DNA from: Bacillus sp. AFS006103
Lineage (GTDB): Bacteria; Bacillota; Bacilli; Bacillales; Cytobacillaceae
DNA: 37,034 nt
Assembly: GCA_002559145.1 (NCBI GenBank)
Contig: NTXX01000008.1
Location: 1-37,034, forward strand
Direction: 5' to 3'
A program made the translations under genes and the position numbers. Each line of letters starts with the position of its first letter. Within the stretch, counting starts at the first letter, position 1. The notes under the pieces were generated by a model that was given only the letters and a program-made list of their open reading frames with translations, was not told where the DNA came from and did not search any database. This document shows, in pieces, positions 25,498 to 34,271 of this stretch.

Positions 25498-27132
25498 TTG
25501 AAATCTACTAAACAAGCAAATCAGTACGACGCTATTGTTATAGGGGCAGGTTTTTCAGGGTTGTATACCCTCCATCGTCTTCGGGAGGCTGGTTTCTCTG
25601 TCCGTGTTTTCGAGGCGGGAGAAGGTGTCGGGGGTACATGGTATTGGAATCGTTATCCCGGAGCACGCTGCGACTCGGAAAGCATCTATTATAATTACAC
25701 TTTTTCAGAAGAACTCTATAAGGAATGGACCTGGACTTCTCGATATCCTGAGCAACCCGAGATACTAAGTTACCTAAATTTCGTGGCAACAAAGTTTGAT
25801 CTACGTCGTGACATCCAATTTAAGACTCGTGTTACAGCTGCACATTATAATGAAGAGAATAATAAATGGCATGTCTATTTAAACGATGGGACGAGTGTAA
25901 CTGCGAAGTACTTCATCACAGGAGTTGGCTGTCTTTCTGCTTCCAACGTACCAAACTTTAAAGGAATTAATCATTTCAAGGGCGAGTGGTACCACACTGG
26001 GCACTGGCCACACGAAAAGGTTGATTTCAAGGGGAAGCGGGTCGGGATTATTGGAACTGGTTCGACTGGCGTGCAAGCCATTCCAGTCATAGCGCAAGAG
26101 GCCGAGCACTTAACTGTCTTCCAACGAACCCCACAGTATTGCGCCCCGGCGAGAAATCATCCGTACGACCCGGAGTATATCCGGCAGGCTAAAGAAAATT
26201 TCAGCGAGATTAAACGTCAAATGCGTGAATCCCAAGGTGGCCAGCCAGTGATACCACCAACTCAGTCAGCGCTGGAGGTTTCACCGGAGGAGCGCAAGCG
26301 GGTATACGAAGAAGCGTGGGAGAAAGGTGGATTAGGACTTTTCACCGCCTATTATGACGTGACGATCAATGAAGCAGCTAATGAAACGGTTGCTGAATTT
26401 GTCCGCACCAAAATCCGTGAAATTGTAAAAGACCCTAAGGTGTCCCAAAATCTTTTACCGAGCTATTTTTATGGCACTAAACGGCCAATCATTGACACTA
26501 ACTATTATGAAACGTATAACCGAGAAAACGTCACTTTGGTCGATGTGAAGAAGGCAGCTATTGAGGAGATTACTCCACAAGGGCTCCGGACTACGGAGGC
26601 GGAGTATGAACTGGACACGATTGTTTTTGCGACTGGATATGATGGCATGACGGGACCATTGCTTAAGATCGATATTCGTGGTAAAGACGGGGTGTCATTG
26701 AAGGAGAAATGGGCAGGGGGAGCACAGACAAGGACTTACCTGGGCATCGCCAACGCTGGCTTTCCAAACATGTTCATGATTACTGGTCCCGAAAGTCCTT
26801 CTGTACTTAGTAACATGCCTGTCTCAATTGAGCAGCATGTAGAATGGATTTCTGATTGTATCGAGTATATGCGTGAACATGGACTGGAAACAATTGAGGC
26901 GAATGTAGAGGCGGAAGAAGCTTGGAGTAAGCACTGCAGAGAAGTAGCTGAATCGACACTCTTTACAAAAACGGACTCATGGTATACTGGTGCGAATATT
27001 CCGGGTAAGCCACGCGGATTCCTAATTTATTTAGGTGGAGTCGGTGCTTATCGCCAAAAGTGTAATGAAATCGCAGAAAATGGGTACGAAGGATTTGCAT
27101 TAATGACCTCTTCTAAGACAGTATCACTTTAA
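25498..27132 (+). CDS. Baeyer-Villiger monooxygenase, type I, FAD/NADPH
   Basis: The 544-residue flavoenzyme would insert oxygen beside a ketone carbonyl, giving an ester or lactone. It has two Rossmann motifs, GAGFSG (16-21) and GTGSTG (186-191), between them the Baeyer-Villiger fingerprint FKGEWYHTGHWP (160-171, FxGxxxHxxxWP), and the FAD contact GGTWYWNRYPGARCD. Length and layout match cyclohexanone monooxygenase (about 540). The start is TTG, 7 bases after GGGAGGT. It lies 30 bases after the esterase gene, forming a ketone-degradation pair. A UUCG-loop terminator follows. Ketone identity is unknown. Confidence 0.92.
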   Translation: MKSTKQANQYDAIVIGAGFSGLYTLHRLREAGFSVRVFEAGEGVGGTWYWNRYPGARCDSESIYYNYTFSEELYKEWTWTSRYPEQPEILSYLNFVATKFDLRRDIQFKTRVTAAHYNEENNKWHVYLNDGTSVTAKYFITGVGCLSASNVPNFKGINHFKGEWYHTGHWPHEKVDFKGKRVGIIGTGSTGVQAIPVIAQEAEHLTVFQRTPQYCAPARNHPYDPEYIRQAKENFSEIKRQMRESQGGQPVIPPTQSALEVSPEERKRVYEEAWEKGGLGLFTAYYDVTINEAANETVAEFVRTKIREIVKDPKVSQNLLPSYFYGTKRPIIDTNYYETYNRENVTLVDVKKAAIEEITPQGLRTTEAEYELDTIVFATGYDGMTGPLLKIDIRGKDGVSLKEKWAGGAQTRTYLGIANAGFPNMFMITGPESPSVLSNMPVSIEQHVEWISDCIEYMREHGLETIEANVEAEEAWSKHCREVAESTLFTKTDSWYTGANIPGKPRGFLIYLGGVGAYRQKCNEIAENGYEGFALMTSSKTVSL

Positions 27133-27161
27133 TCGATTGTGCTAGAAAAATATAAACTTCG

Positions 27162-27189
27162 AAAAAAAGGGTCTTCGGACTCTTTTTTT
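27162..27189 (+). terminator. Terminator of the esterase-monooxygenase operon
   Basis: Stem with A7GGGTC / GACTCT7 arms closes on a TTCG tetraloop and runs into seven T residues. Confidence 0.92.
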
Positions 27190-27273
27190 ATGTCTTAAAA
27201 ATAAGACGAGGCGAATTTATGAACCATCTGATAAAAACTTTTTAGAAAATTCAAAGACATTTGAAATAATGGA

Positions 27274-27302
27274 TTGATTAATCGAATCTGGAAATGTATA
27301 AT
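27274..27302 (+). promoter_or_regulatory. Sigma-A-like promoter of the PiT-family permease gene
   Basis: TTGATT (27274-27279), a 17-base spacer and TATAAT (27297-27302). The leader would be about 100 bases; no S-box or T-box was recognised in it. Confidence 0.6.
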
Positions 27303-27409
27303 TAACAACATACTAAATTATTCCTACCTGAATAGTATGGATTATGAGCTGATAGATTGGATGCGTGTTTAACAGCTTAATAGAGAAGTTACATAAGGAG
27401 AGGTTATAC

Positions 27410-28492
27410 ATGGTTTGGACGTCTATTGCTTATATCATTGCTTTCTTCTTCGCCATGAATATTGGAGCAAGTGGGACGGCAGCATCGATGGGATCGGCCT
27501 ATGGTGCAGACGCAATTAAGAGTAAACGCTTGGCAATGATGTTAGTGGCCTTTGCAGCCTTCCTTGGGGCTGTACTTGGTGGTGGAGAAGTTGTAAAAAC
27601 AATTGGAGAGGGAATTATTCCTTCCAATCTCCTAAGTATAAAATTAGTCGTCCTAATCCTTGCAGGAGCGACATTAACCCTATTTATAGCAAATATATTA
27701 GGAATTCCCTTATCGACCAGTGAGGTTACTGTTGGATCGATTGTAGGAGCAGGGATTGCGTTTAAAAGTTTGTACATAAATAACCTAATGATAATTGTTT
27801 TATTTTGGGTGTTAGTTCCAATTATCTCTTTTCTCATTACGTTTTTGCTTGGAAAAATCATTTCCATGGCTGAGAAACGATGGGTTGCTTTGACGAAGAA
27901 TGGGAAATGGAAAAAGTGGCTGGCCATATTACTTGTCATAGGGGGCTGTTTAGAAGCTTTTTCGGCCGGGATGAATAATGTTGCAAACGCCGTTGGACCG
28001 CTAGTTGGTGCCGGGATGATTTCCACAACAAAAGGAATCTGGATTGGCGGTATATTCGTTTCAATCGGTGCCATTTTATTAGGGGGCAGGGTGCTTGAAA
28101 CGAATGGAAAGAAAATTACCAGGTTGTCTTTGCTGGAAGGAAGTGCAGTTTCCTTTACGGGAGGAACCCTCGTAATTGTGGCATCCCTGTTTGGTTTGCC
28201 AATTCCGCTGACCCAAGTTACAACCTGTGGAATTTTAGGTGTAGGTGCCTCACAAAAAGGGTTTGGTATTTGGCAAAAATCAGTAATTCAAAGAATACTA
28301 AAAGTTTGGCTTATTTCTCCGTTAGCCTCACTTGTTATTTCTTATATCCTGATCAATCTCTTAGTTAAAATTAATATTTATAATATTATCATCATAGTTA
28401 GTACATTGATTGCAACAGTAGGAGCGCTAAGCCTCTCAGCAACCATCCGCAAGGAAAACAGTACCATTCATGATGATGGTGGTGGGATATAA
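27410..28492 (+). CDS. cysP: PiT-family anion permease, probably sulfate permease CysP
   Basis: The 360-residue membrane protein has both PiT-family repeats: FFFAMNIGASGTAASMG (about 12-28) and AGMNNVANAVGPLVGAGM (about 187-204). Family members import phosphate or sulfate. The first repeat reads NIGASGTAA instead of the usual N-D-x-A-N of phosphate carriers, and this, with GGGEVVKTI and IPLSTSEVTVGSIVG, is how I remember Bacillus CysP. So sulfate, not phosphate, is the favoured substrate. AAGGAGAGG sits 6 bases before ATG 27410. No phoU-like or cys genes are adjacent. Substrate call is inference. Confidence 0.75.
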   Translation: MVWTSIAYIIAFFFAMNIGASGTAASMGSAYGADAIKSKRLAMMLVAFAAFLGAVLGGGEVVKTIGEGIIPSNLLSIKLVVLILAGATLTLFIANILGIPLSTSEVTVGSIVGAGIAFKSLYINNLMIIVLFWVLVPIISFLITFLLGKIISMAEKRWVALTKNGKWKKWLAILLVIGGCLEAFSAGMNNVANAVGPLVGAGMISTTKGIWIGGIFVSIGAILLGGRVLETNGKKITRLSLLEGSAVSFTGGTLVIVASLFGLPIPLTQVTTCGILGVGASQKGFGIWQKSVIQRILKVWLISPLASLVISYILINLLVKINIYNIIIIVSTLIATVGALSLSATIRKENSTIHDDGGGI

Positions 28493-28517
28493 TTTCTCGA
28501 TTTTTAAGCTTGTTTGG

Positions 28518-28549
28518 AACTCTGTTGAAAAACTATCAACAGAGTTTTT
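28518..28549 (+). terminator. Terminator of the PiT-family permease gene
   Basis: An 11-bp perfect stem AACTCTGTTGA / TCAACAGAGTT followed by TTT. Confidence 0.88.
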
Positions 28550-28655
28550 ATATTTTAATATGAATTCACAAGTAGTAAAATTATTTTGAGCAGGATACAT
28601 AGTAGAAATTAAAAAAGGCAGAAAGTTTGCCTCTTCAAAAGAAAGGATAGATTTT

Positions 28656-29579
28656 ATGAGAGAGATAAAAAAGGTAACTATTATTGGTTTAGGGGCATTA
28701 GGTATTCTTTATGGACATCATTTTTCAAAGAAAATGCCAAAAGCAGATTTACGTATCATTGCGGACCGAGAACGAATTAATAAATATGAAATAGAACATG
28801 TCTATTGTAACGGGGAACATTGCAATTTCAATTATCTGTCACCTGATGAACCAAGTGAGCCAGCTGATTTACTCATTTTTACGGTCAAATATAATGGATT
28901 AAAGGACGCCATTCAAGCTGTAAAGAACCATGTTGGTGAACAGACGATTATTTTATCCGCTTTAAATGGGATTTCTAGCGAGAGGATCATTGGACAGGTT
29001 TATGGTGATGAGAAAATTTTATATTGTGTTGCCCAAGGAATGGATGCCGTTAAAGAGGGAAATCAACTCATATATGACCATATGGGAATCTTATGTTTTG
29101 GAGAACAAGAACCGGGCTTGATTTCTGATAAGGTAAAGAGTGTGGCGGAATTTTTTGATCAAGTCCAACTTCCCTATGAGATTGATACAAATATGGTGAA
29201 ACGACAATGGGGGAAGTTTATGTTAAATGTGGGGGTCAATCAAACCGTAGCTGTTTATGATAGTAATTATGGAGAGGTACAGCAGGAAGGGAAAGCTAGA
29301 GAGATGATGATTGGAGCGATGAGAGAGGTCATCGCGCTATCTGAAAAAGCAGGGGTCCATCTTACAGAAGCAGATCTAGACTATTGGTTGAGTGTATTGG
29401 CTACCTTAAGTCCAGACGGAAAACCGTCGATGGCTCAAGATGTCGAGGCCAGACGCCCCAGTGAAGTGGAATTGTTTGCCGGAACAGTCTTACACTTAGC
29501 TAAACAATACGGCATAGCAACACCCATAAATCAGGATCTTTATCACAGGATTCAATTGATAGAAAGTCAATATAAATAA
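28656..29579 (+). CDS. Ketopantoate reductase (PanE/ApbA) family protein
   Basis: The 307-residue NAD(P)-dependent enzyme has the N-terminal Rossmann site GLGALG (11-16), the segment KRQWGKFMLNVGVNQ with the catalytic Lys of the family, and a C-terminal block PSMAQDVEARRPSEVELFAG that matches the substrate domain. PanE reduces 2-dehydropantoate in pantothenate synthesis, but no panB, panC or panD gene is near and Bacilli often carry paralogues, so another 2-keto acid is possible. GAAAGGA lies 10 bases before the ATG. The gene ends inside a large inverted repeat (29579-29638). Confidence 0.82.
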   Translation: MREIKKVTIIGLGALGILYGHHFSKKMPKADLRIIADRERINKYEIEHVYCNGEHCNFNYLSPDEPSEPADLLIFTVKYNGLKDAIQAVKNHVGEQTIILSALNGISSERIIGQVYGDEKILYCVAQGMDAVKEGNQLIYDHMGILCFGEQEPGLISDKVKSVAEFFDQVQLPYEIDTNMVKRQWGKFMLNVGVNQTVAVYDSNYGEVQQEGKAREMMIGAMREVIALSEKAGVHLTEADLDYWLSVLATLSPDGKPSMAQDVEARRPSEVELFAGTVLHLAKQYGIATPINQDLYHRIQLIESQYK

Positions 29580-29638
29580 AAATAGTGCCTGACACCCAAT
29601 TCGTCAAAAGTTAAAATTGTGGTGTCAGGCACTATTTT
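29579..29638 (+). repeat. Inverted pair of GGTGTCAGGCAC repeats acting as terminator
   Basis: An 18-bp stem joins 29579-29596 with 29621-29638 (core GGTGTCAGGCACTATT and its complement), with a 24-base loop and TTGTTA after it. It overlaps the last base of the reductase stop codon and probably terminates that transcript. Confidence 0.75.
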
Positions 29639-29820
29639 GTTACGAAAATGTGAACTAAGTAGTACCTATCTGTGATTTTTATAAGCAGGTATATGGAAGG
29701 TTTTATCATTGTTATCATAAAATAGATGTATATATAATTATTATTCTCGAGAGAAATGTAGGGATCATGACGGTGCGCAAATGGACAGAAATAGGGAACT
29801 ACAACTTGAGAAGAGGGTTG

Positions 29821-30447
29821 ATGTTAATGTGGCCTTTTGATAGCAGAAAAAAGACGAATAATATGGCAGGAAGGTCATGCTACTTTTCTGTGAAAGAGAC
29901 TACAGAGGGAACCGAGTTTAATGATTTCGTCAATAACCTGAAAGAAGTCCTTAGCAATACTACAAAGGAAATCGTCTTTTTATGTGTGGGTACCGATCGT
30001 TCAACAGGAGACTCCCTAGGTCCCATCGTGGGGACAATGCTAATAGAAAATAACCTCCCATACCCTGTATATGGAACTTTAGAAAAACCAGTTCACGCCT
30101 TAAATATCAAGAAGATTCTGAAGGAAATTAATCAAACACACAATGATCCGTTTATTTTGGGGATTGATGCTTGTTTGGGTGATGAGAGGCAAATTGGGTT
30201 TATCTTTTTCAAAGAAGGTTCATTGATTCCGGGCATCGCTGTCAATAAAAAGCTTCCTCATGTTGGTGAATACCATATGAAGGCAGTGGTTAATTACCTT
30301 GATGCGCTGTCGCCGGCACAATCCTTAAATAATACCAGGTTATTTACTGTCATGACGATCGCAGAAGTTATGACAAAGATGATTACGTCAGCTGTAGAAA
30401 GGGAAGCACCATCTTCCAAAAGACCAGTTGAAAACTTCCGTAGATAA
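29821..30447 (+). CDS. yyaC: YyaC-family sporulation protein, germination-protease-like fold
   Basis: The 208-residue product matches the YyaC family, made in the forespore and related in fold to the GPR spore protease. Conserved blocks are IVFLCVGTDRSTGDSLGPIVG (about 54-74), VYGTLEKPVHALN and FILGIDACLG with its Asp, and LPHVGEYHM. ATG 29821 gives a length close to the 205 residues of the B. subtilis protein and follows GAGGG. ATG 29767 is an alternative with an AGGGA site, adding 18 residues. The biochemical role is not settled. With the spore protein gene it confirms a sporulating host. Confidence 0.88.
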   Translation: MLMWPFDSRKKTNNMAGRSCYFSVKETTEGTEFNDFVNNLKEVLSNTTKEIVFLCVGTDRSTGDSLGPIVGTMLIENNLPYPVYGTLEKPVHALNIKKILKEINQTHNDPFILGIDACLGDERQIGFIFFKEGSLIPGIAVNKKLPHVGEYHMKAVVNYLDALSPAQSLNNTRLFTVMTIAEVMTKMITSAVEREAPSSKRPVENFRR

Positions 30448-30496
30448 GAAAGATTACTTTCTCCTATTTTTCTATTGGAAATTCTGACCAAAGAAT

Positions 30497-30543
30497 TTGA
30501 AGTTTTTAAATAGTGTGAGTTATAATTGGTACAATGTATACCT
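30497..30543 (+). promoter_or_regulatory. Promoter and operator A of the GntR/FCD regulator
   Basis: TTGAAG (30497-30502), an 18-base spacer, TATAAT (30521-30526) and then ATGTATACCT (30534-30543), which shares TGTATACC with the operator at 36739. The site lies just after the expected start of transcription, fitting autoregulation. Confidence 0.5.
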
Positions 30544-30560
30544 GGAAAGAAGGAGAAATT

Positions 30561-31238
30561 GTGGGGAATAATTGGGCCGAGGAAGATCTGATATCTTTAC
30601 GTGAGAGGGTCTTTATCCATATTAAAGACCTTATTTTAGAAGGTGAATTTAAAACCGGGGATCGTCTAGTGGAACGGGAACTTGCCGAACGATTAAATAT
30701 TAGCAGAACGCCTATTCGTGAAGCCTTATTTAGATTAGAATCGCAAGGGTTTGTAAAAACCGTTCCAAGAAAAGGTGTTATTGTCGCAGATATATCTGAG
30801 AAGGAAATCATTGAAGTATTTACAATTCTTTCTTCGCTTGAGGTTTTGGCAGCCAAATTAGCTGTTCAGAAGCTGGACGATGAAACCAAAAGTAAATTTG
30901 TTGAGTATAGTAAAAAGGTGGAAGATTGTTTAAAGAATCAGAAGGATACTGATTTCACTCCTTTGCATGGTGAATTAAATCACCTCTTATACAGTTCGGC
31001 GAAGAATACAAAGCTGTATGACATGCTGAGCGGTTTATCGGACTATATTCGCGCCTTTGCCAAGACAGGGTATAAAAACCCGGGCCGGGCTGTCCAATCG
31101 ATGGAAGAACACTTACGAATTATGGAAGCTATTATCAATCAAGAAATTGAAATGGCCGAGTATTTGACGAAAATTCATATTGAAAATTCCCGAAAAGCGT
31201 ATATTGAGGCAGTCAAACTAGGAAAAAAAGAGAAGTAA
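30561..31238 (+). CDS. GntR-family regulator with FCD ligand-binding domain
   Basis: The 225-residue regulator has a winged helix (about 5-72: LVERELAERLNISRTPIREAL) and a C-terminal all-helical FCD domain (about 80-215). His residues in PLHGELNHLLY, MEEHLRIMEA and KIHIENS fit the metal-binding pocket of FCD proteins, which sense organic acids. GTG 30561 is chosen because AAGAAGGAGA lies 5 bases before it; ATG 30534 falls in the probable promoter region. GGTATAC palindromes near this gene and near the dehydrogenase and permease genes suggest it governs this whole cluster. A shared terminator separates it from the convergent dehydrogenase gene. Confidence 0.9.
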   Translation: MGNNWAEEDLISLRERVFIHIKDLILEGEFKTGDRLVERELAERLNISRTPIREALFRLESQGFVKTVPRKGVIVADISEKEIIEVFTILSSLEVLAAKLAVQKLDDETKSKFVEYSKKVEDCLKNQKDTDFTPLHGELNHLLYSSAKNTKLYDMLSGLSDYIRAFAKTGYKNPGRAVQSMEEHLRIMEAIINQEIEMAEYLTKIHIENSRKAYIEAVKLGKKEK

Positions 31239-31280
31239 GAAAAAGAGAAACTCCATCCCAATGTAGAGTTTCTCTTTTTC
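31239..31280. terminator. Bidirectional terminator between the regulator and dehydrogenase genes
   Basis: A 15-bp perfect stem GAAAAAGAGAAACTC / GAGTTTCTCTTTTTC lies between convergent genes and has T or A tracts on both sides. Confidence 0.9.
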
Positions 31281-31293
31281 TGTTAACTAATCA

Positions 31294-32100
31294 TTAAACG
31301 CCAATCACAACAGATGAAGTTAGGTTTTGCAATACTTTCGCTACACTCATGGCGACAATCGGGCTAGATTTAGGATTCTCCTTAAAAGGATTGTTTTGAA
31401 TGGTGGTTTCCATTTGCCCGAAATAGCCCTTCGCTACAATGGTATGGGTATTCATTTGAATTGTTGGGTCTACATAAACTTGAACCTTTGTCTCCTCAAA
31501 GCCGATTCCAGCGAGGCTTAACGCCGCCGATACATTCACATTTTGAGGGAATAATTTTGCAGCACTTCTAGCATTTCCCTCAAAGATACAAACAGGATCT
31601 GTAATCGTTCCTAAATCAACCTTTTCCTCAGCAATTGTCCCATACCAACTTTTTGGCGGTTTTCGCGTAATCAGTGTGATTTCATCTATATCACCTAACA
31701 CCCCTGCGGCGATACGATCTAATCCTGCGATGGCTCCTGATGGGATTATCATTTGTTTTTTGCATTTCGCCGCAGTCGCCTGTAATTTCTCATAAAAGTC
31801 TAAATCCGCTAAAGCACCGACGGACAGGATGATTAAATGAAGTCCAGAGGTGAGGGCTTTTTCCCCGTATAATTGAAGGGCATGATGACCGGCCGCCTCA
31901 ATGATGATATCTAAATTTTGGGTAAAAAAAACATCTTCATTTGTAGTAACTGTACATTGAGCGGGTGAATAATCCAACGGACCAAGAGGGGTCCTTACCA
32001 AAATGGATTGAAGGATGACATCTCCGGCTTGTCCTGACTCGATTAATTTGCTAATACTCTTTCCCAGCGTTCCATAGCCAATGATACCAGCTCTAAGCAT
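31294..32100 (-). CDS. L-aspartate dehydrogenase-like protein (NadX/DUF108 family)
   Basis: The 268-residue NAD(P)-dependent enzyme has GYGTLG (8-13) at the N-terminus, FPQNVNVSAALSLAGIG (about 184-200), the catalytic-site His 219 in MNTHTIVAKGYFG and NPKSSPIVAMSV at the C-terminus, all typical for aspartate dehydrogenase. The reaction is oxidative deamination of aspartate or a relative to an imino or keto acid. No nadA or nadC is adjacent, which argues against NAD synthesis. ATG 32100 is 7 bases after GAGGAG and is preferred over ATG 32106. A perfect ATGGTATACCAT operator lies upstream, so it is probably in the GntR/FCD regulon. Confidence 0.85.
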   Translation of the reverse strand: MLRAGIIGYGTLGKSISKLIESGQAGDVILQSILVRTPLGPLDYSPAQCTVTTNEDVFFTQNLDIIIEAAGHHALQLYGEKALTSGLHLIILSVGALADLDFYEKLQATAAKCKKQMIIPSGAIAGLDRIAAGVLGDIDEITLITRKPPKSWYGTIAEEKVDLGTITDPVCIFEGNARSAAKLFPQNVNVSAALSLAGIGFEETKVQVYVDPTIQMNTHTIVAKGYFGQMETTIQNNPFKENPKSSPIVAMSVAKVLQNLTSSVVIGV

Positions 32101-32180
32101 CTTCATTCTCCTCTTGATTAAATTTTACAGATCCGATTAACTAGAAAGCTATCATTCTATGTATATAAAATATTTTGTAT

Positions 32181-32192
32181 ATGGTATACCAT
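32181..32192 (-). promoter_or_regulatory. Operator B, perfect palindrome ATGGTATACCAT
   Basis: The 12-base palindrome lies 81 bases upstream of the minus-strand dehydrogenase start. On that strand TATACC in it is 17 bases before a TATACA, so it would cover the -35 box of the dehydrogenase promoter. Confidence 0.6.
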
Positions 32193-32405
32193 TAATTTTC
32201 TACATTTTAGCCGATTCGTCTAACAAAAGCAATAGTAATAACTTGAATATCAAAAAACTTCAAAATTTTCAAAATAGTTTGCAATGATAAAAGAATCATG
32301 GTATATTATTTTCAACCTTAAGGTAAACAAGGTGTTCATAGTGGAAAGAAGGGGTGATTTTAATATTCCTAAAATTCAAACTACATAAAACTCAGAAAAG
32401 ATATC

Positions 32406-32419
32406 TGAAAGCGCATTCA
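32406..32419 (+). promoter_or_regulatory. cre-like CcpA site
   Basis: TGAAAGCGCATTCA differs from the ideal palindrome TGAAAGCGCTTTCA at one base and meets the CcpA consensus TGNAANCGNWNNCW. It lies between the divergent dehydrogenase and permease genes. Confidence 0.6.
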
Positions 32420-32534
32420 ACAGTAATTTTGTAGATGGAGAGCTTTAGGAAAGTAGAAAAATAGCTGGTAATGGAGGTTTCACTAAATTTAGTATTCAGT
32501 TGTATTCAATAATTCCGCAATATTTTTTACTACC

Positions 32535-32567
32535 ATGGTATACAATCTACAGTATGCAAAATATAAT
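32535..32567 (+). promoter_or_regulatory. Operator D overlapping the -35 box of the permease 1 promoter
   Basis: ATGGTATACAAT (32535-32546) includes TATACA (32539-32544), which lies 17 bases before TATAAT (32562-32567). A bound regulator would block polymerase. Confidence 0.6.
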
Positions 32568-32763
32568 CTTCTTCATTTTATAAAGAATATTGGCATTGTT
32601 TATCAATTTAGGAATTAAGAAAAGAACATCTGAAGTAGAGGATTTACACCATGAAAAAGATTATTTTCTAATGATTATTCCTCTCCCACGATCTTTTCCC
32701 ATATGTAAAGGAAATCTTTCGCTACAATCGTTTTAAACTATTTTAAAACAACGGAGGGGAAAT

Positions 32764-34203
32764 ATGGAATTAACAGCAGCTCATTGGGTTTATCTAGTTG
32801 TCACTATAGCCGTTATAATTATCATGTTATTTAGAAAAGGTGTCGTATTACCACTTATTGTGGGAACCTTTATTGTGGCAGCTGTTTATAAAGGGAGCGT
32901 AATTGGAGGTTTCCAAGCCGTCTTTAATGCAAACCTAGTGGCTGCCAAGGAACTTTTTAGCATTTTCCTAATCATTTCCATTATGATTGGTCTTCTTAAT
33001 TCCTTAAAGGATCTTGGCGCCGATAAAAGGATGGTCGTGCCAATCCAAAAAATAATGGTGAACGGCCACGTTTCTTATTTAGTGTTAATGGTCACGACAT
33101 TTGTGATTTCGCTCTTCTTCTGGCCAACCCCAGCTGTTCCATTAATTTGTGCATTATTAGTACCTGCGGCAGTAAGTGCCGGATTGCCGGTCATGACCTC
33201 AGCAATGGTTATTGTTATTGCAGGACAAGGTATGGCCCTTTCATCAGACTATATTATGCAAGTAGCCCCAATGTTAAGTGCAAAAGCCGCTGGAATTGAT
33301 AAATCCTTAGTTTCAGATAAAGCCTTCATTCTCTCTCTTATTACGGGAATAACTTCACTTGCGATTGTGTATGCCACACATCGAAAAGCAATTACGAAAA
33401 GATCTGTTAATGAGATAAACAATGAAAAAGTATTCTTCCAAGTTAGCGAAGAACTTGCTGCTACGGTAGAAGAAACTGCCGAAGTTATCAAGGTAAAAGA
33501 AAAATGGGGGAAAATCTTTGCGCTTATCGTACCTTTAGCGATGCTAGGTGTAATGATCTTTATGATTCAATCCAAATTTGGCGGTGGATCTGGATTTGAG
33601 GGTGGCGACGGCGCAGCTTTTATTGGTGGAGTTGCTACGATTCTCTTAGTTTTGGCGACCATTGCTTTTAATCGAATTCATGCGCTCGATAAAATCAGTG
33701 AGCATATTACGGAAGGATTTGTATTCGCTTTTAGAGCTATGGCTCCCGTCATTCCGATTGCTGGTTACTTCTTTATGGGAAGTGGTGACTTTTCAGCTTC
33801 CATCCTCTCGTTAGGTGAAGATGCAGCGAAGCCGGGATTCCTATTTGATTTAATCCAAGCAGGTCAAAATTATATTCCACACAGCCCATTTATTGCAGCA
33901 TTTAGTATCTTAATCGTCGGTATCATTACCGGGTTAGATGGCTCCGGGTTTGCAGGACTTCCGTTAACGGGTGCTTTGTCAGGAGCAATTGGACCTGGAA
34001 GTCACATCGATCCTTCTGTCCTTGCAGCTATTGGACAAATGGGTGCAGTTTGGAGCGGTGGAGGTACGCTGATTGCCTGGTCATCTCTTGTTGCCGTTGC
34101 AGGCTTCTTACAAATATCACCCTTAGATCTGGCCCGAAAGAATTTCTTCCCAGTTATAACAGGGCTTTTCATTGCAACTCTCTTGGCCGTTTTCATATGG
34201 TAA
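32764..34203 (+). CDS. Large multi-pass permease, probable organic-acid carrier
   Basis: The 479-residue protein has about 11-13 hydrophobic segments, with a polar loop near 205-245. Conserved-looking spots are FWPTPAVPLICALLVP (about 120-135), a half-way motif VIAGQGMALSSDYIMQ, IPHSPFIAAF and GLDGSGFAGLPLTGA. The overall plan, with two inverted halves and glycine-rich re-entrant loops, recalls ion-transporter-superfamily carriers for gluconate, C4-dicarboxylates or citrate, but I cannot name the family. GGAGGGG precedes the ATG. Expression is probably controlled by the GntR/FCD regulator and by CcpA. Likely substrate: an organic or amino acid for the neighbouring dehydrogenases. Confidence 0.75.
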   Translation: MELTAAHWVYLVVTIAVIIIMLFRKGVVLPLIVGTFIVAAVYKGSVIGGFQAVFNANLVAAKELFSIFLIISIMIGLLNSLKDLGADKRMVVPIQKIMVNGHVSYLVLMVTTFVISLFFWPTPAVPLICALLVPAAVSAGLPVMTSAMVIVIAGQGMALSSDYIMQVAPMLSAKAAGIDKSLVSDKAFILSLITGITSLAIVYATHRKAITKRSVNEINNEKVFFQVSEELAATVEETAEVIKVKEKWGKIFALIVPLAMLGVMIFMIQSKFGGGSGFEGGDGAAFIGGVATILLVLATIAFNRIHALDKISEHITEGFVFAFRAMAPVIPIAGYFFMGSGDFSASILSLGEDAAKPGFLFDLIQAGQNYIPHSPFIAAFSILIVGIITGLDGSGFAGLPLTGALSGAIGPGSHIDPSVLAAIGQMGAVWSGGGTLIAWSSLVAVAGFLQISPLDLARKNFFPVITGLFIATLLAVFIW

Positions 34204-34271
34204 AGAAACAGTTAATTTTTAATTTAACAATTAAGTATACTAGATAGAAAAATTAGGGGTCGCTATTATAT

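Larger units (their letters stand above)
32107..32763. other. 657-bp divergent regulatory region between dehydrogenase and permease 1
   Basis: No gene was recognised. It contains operator B (32181-32192), a degenerate ATGGTATATTAT (32298-32309), a cre-like site (32406-32419), operator D with a promoter (32535-32567) and a leader of about 190 bases before the permease. The size is large for a simple divergent promoter. Confidence 0.6.

Noticed and set aside
27499..28074. Long minus-strand open frame of 191 codons
   Set aside because: It is antisense to the PiT permease, rich in Pro, Ala and Thr from the reverse of membrane codons, and has no family resemblance.
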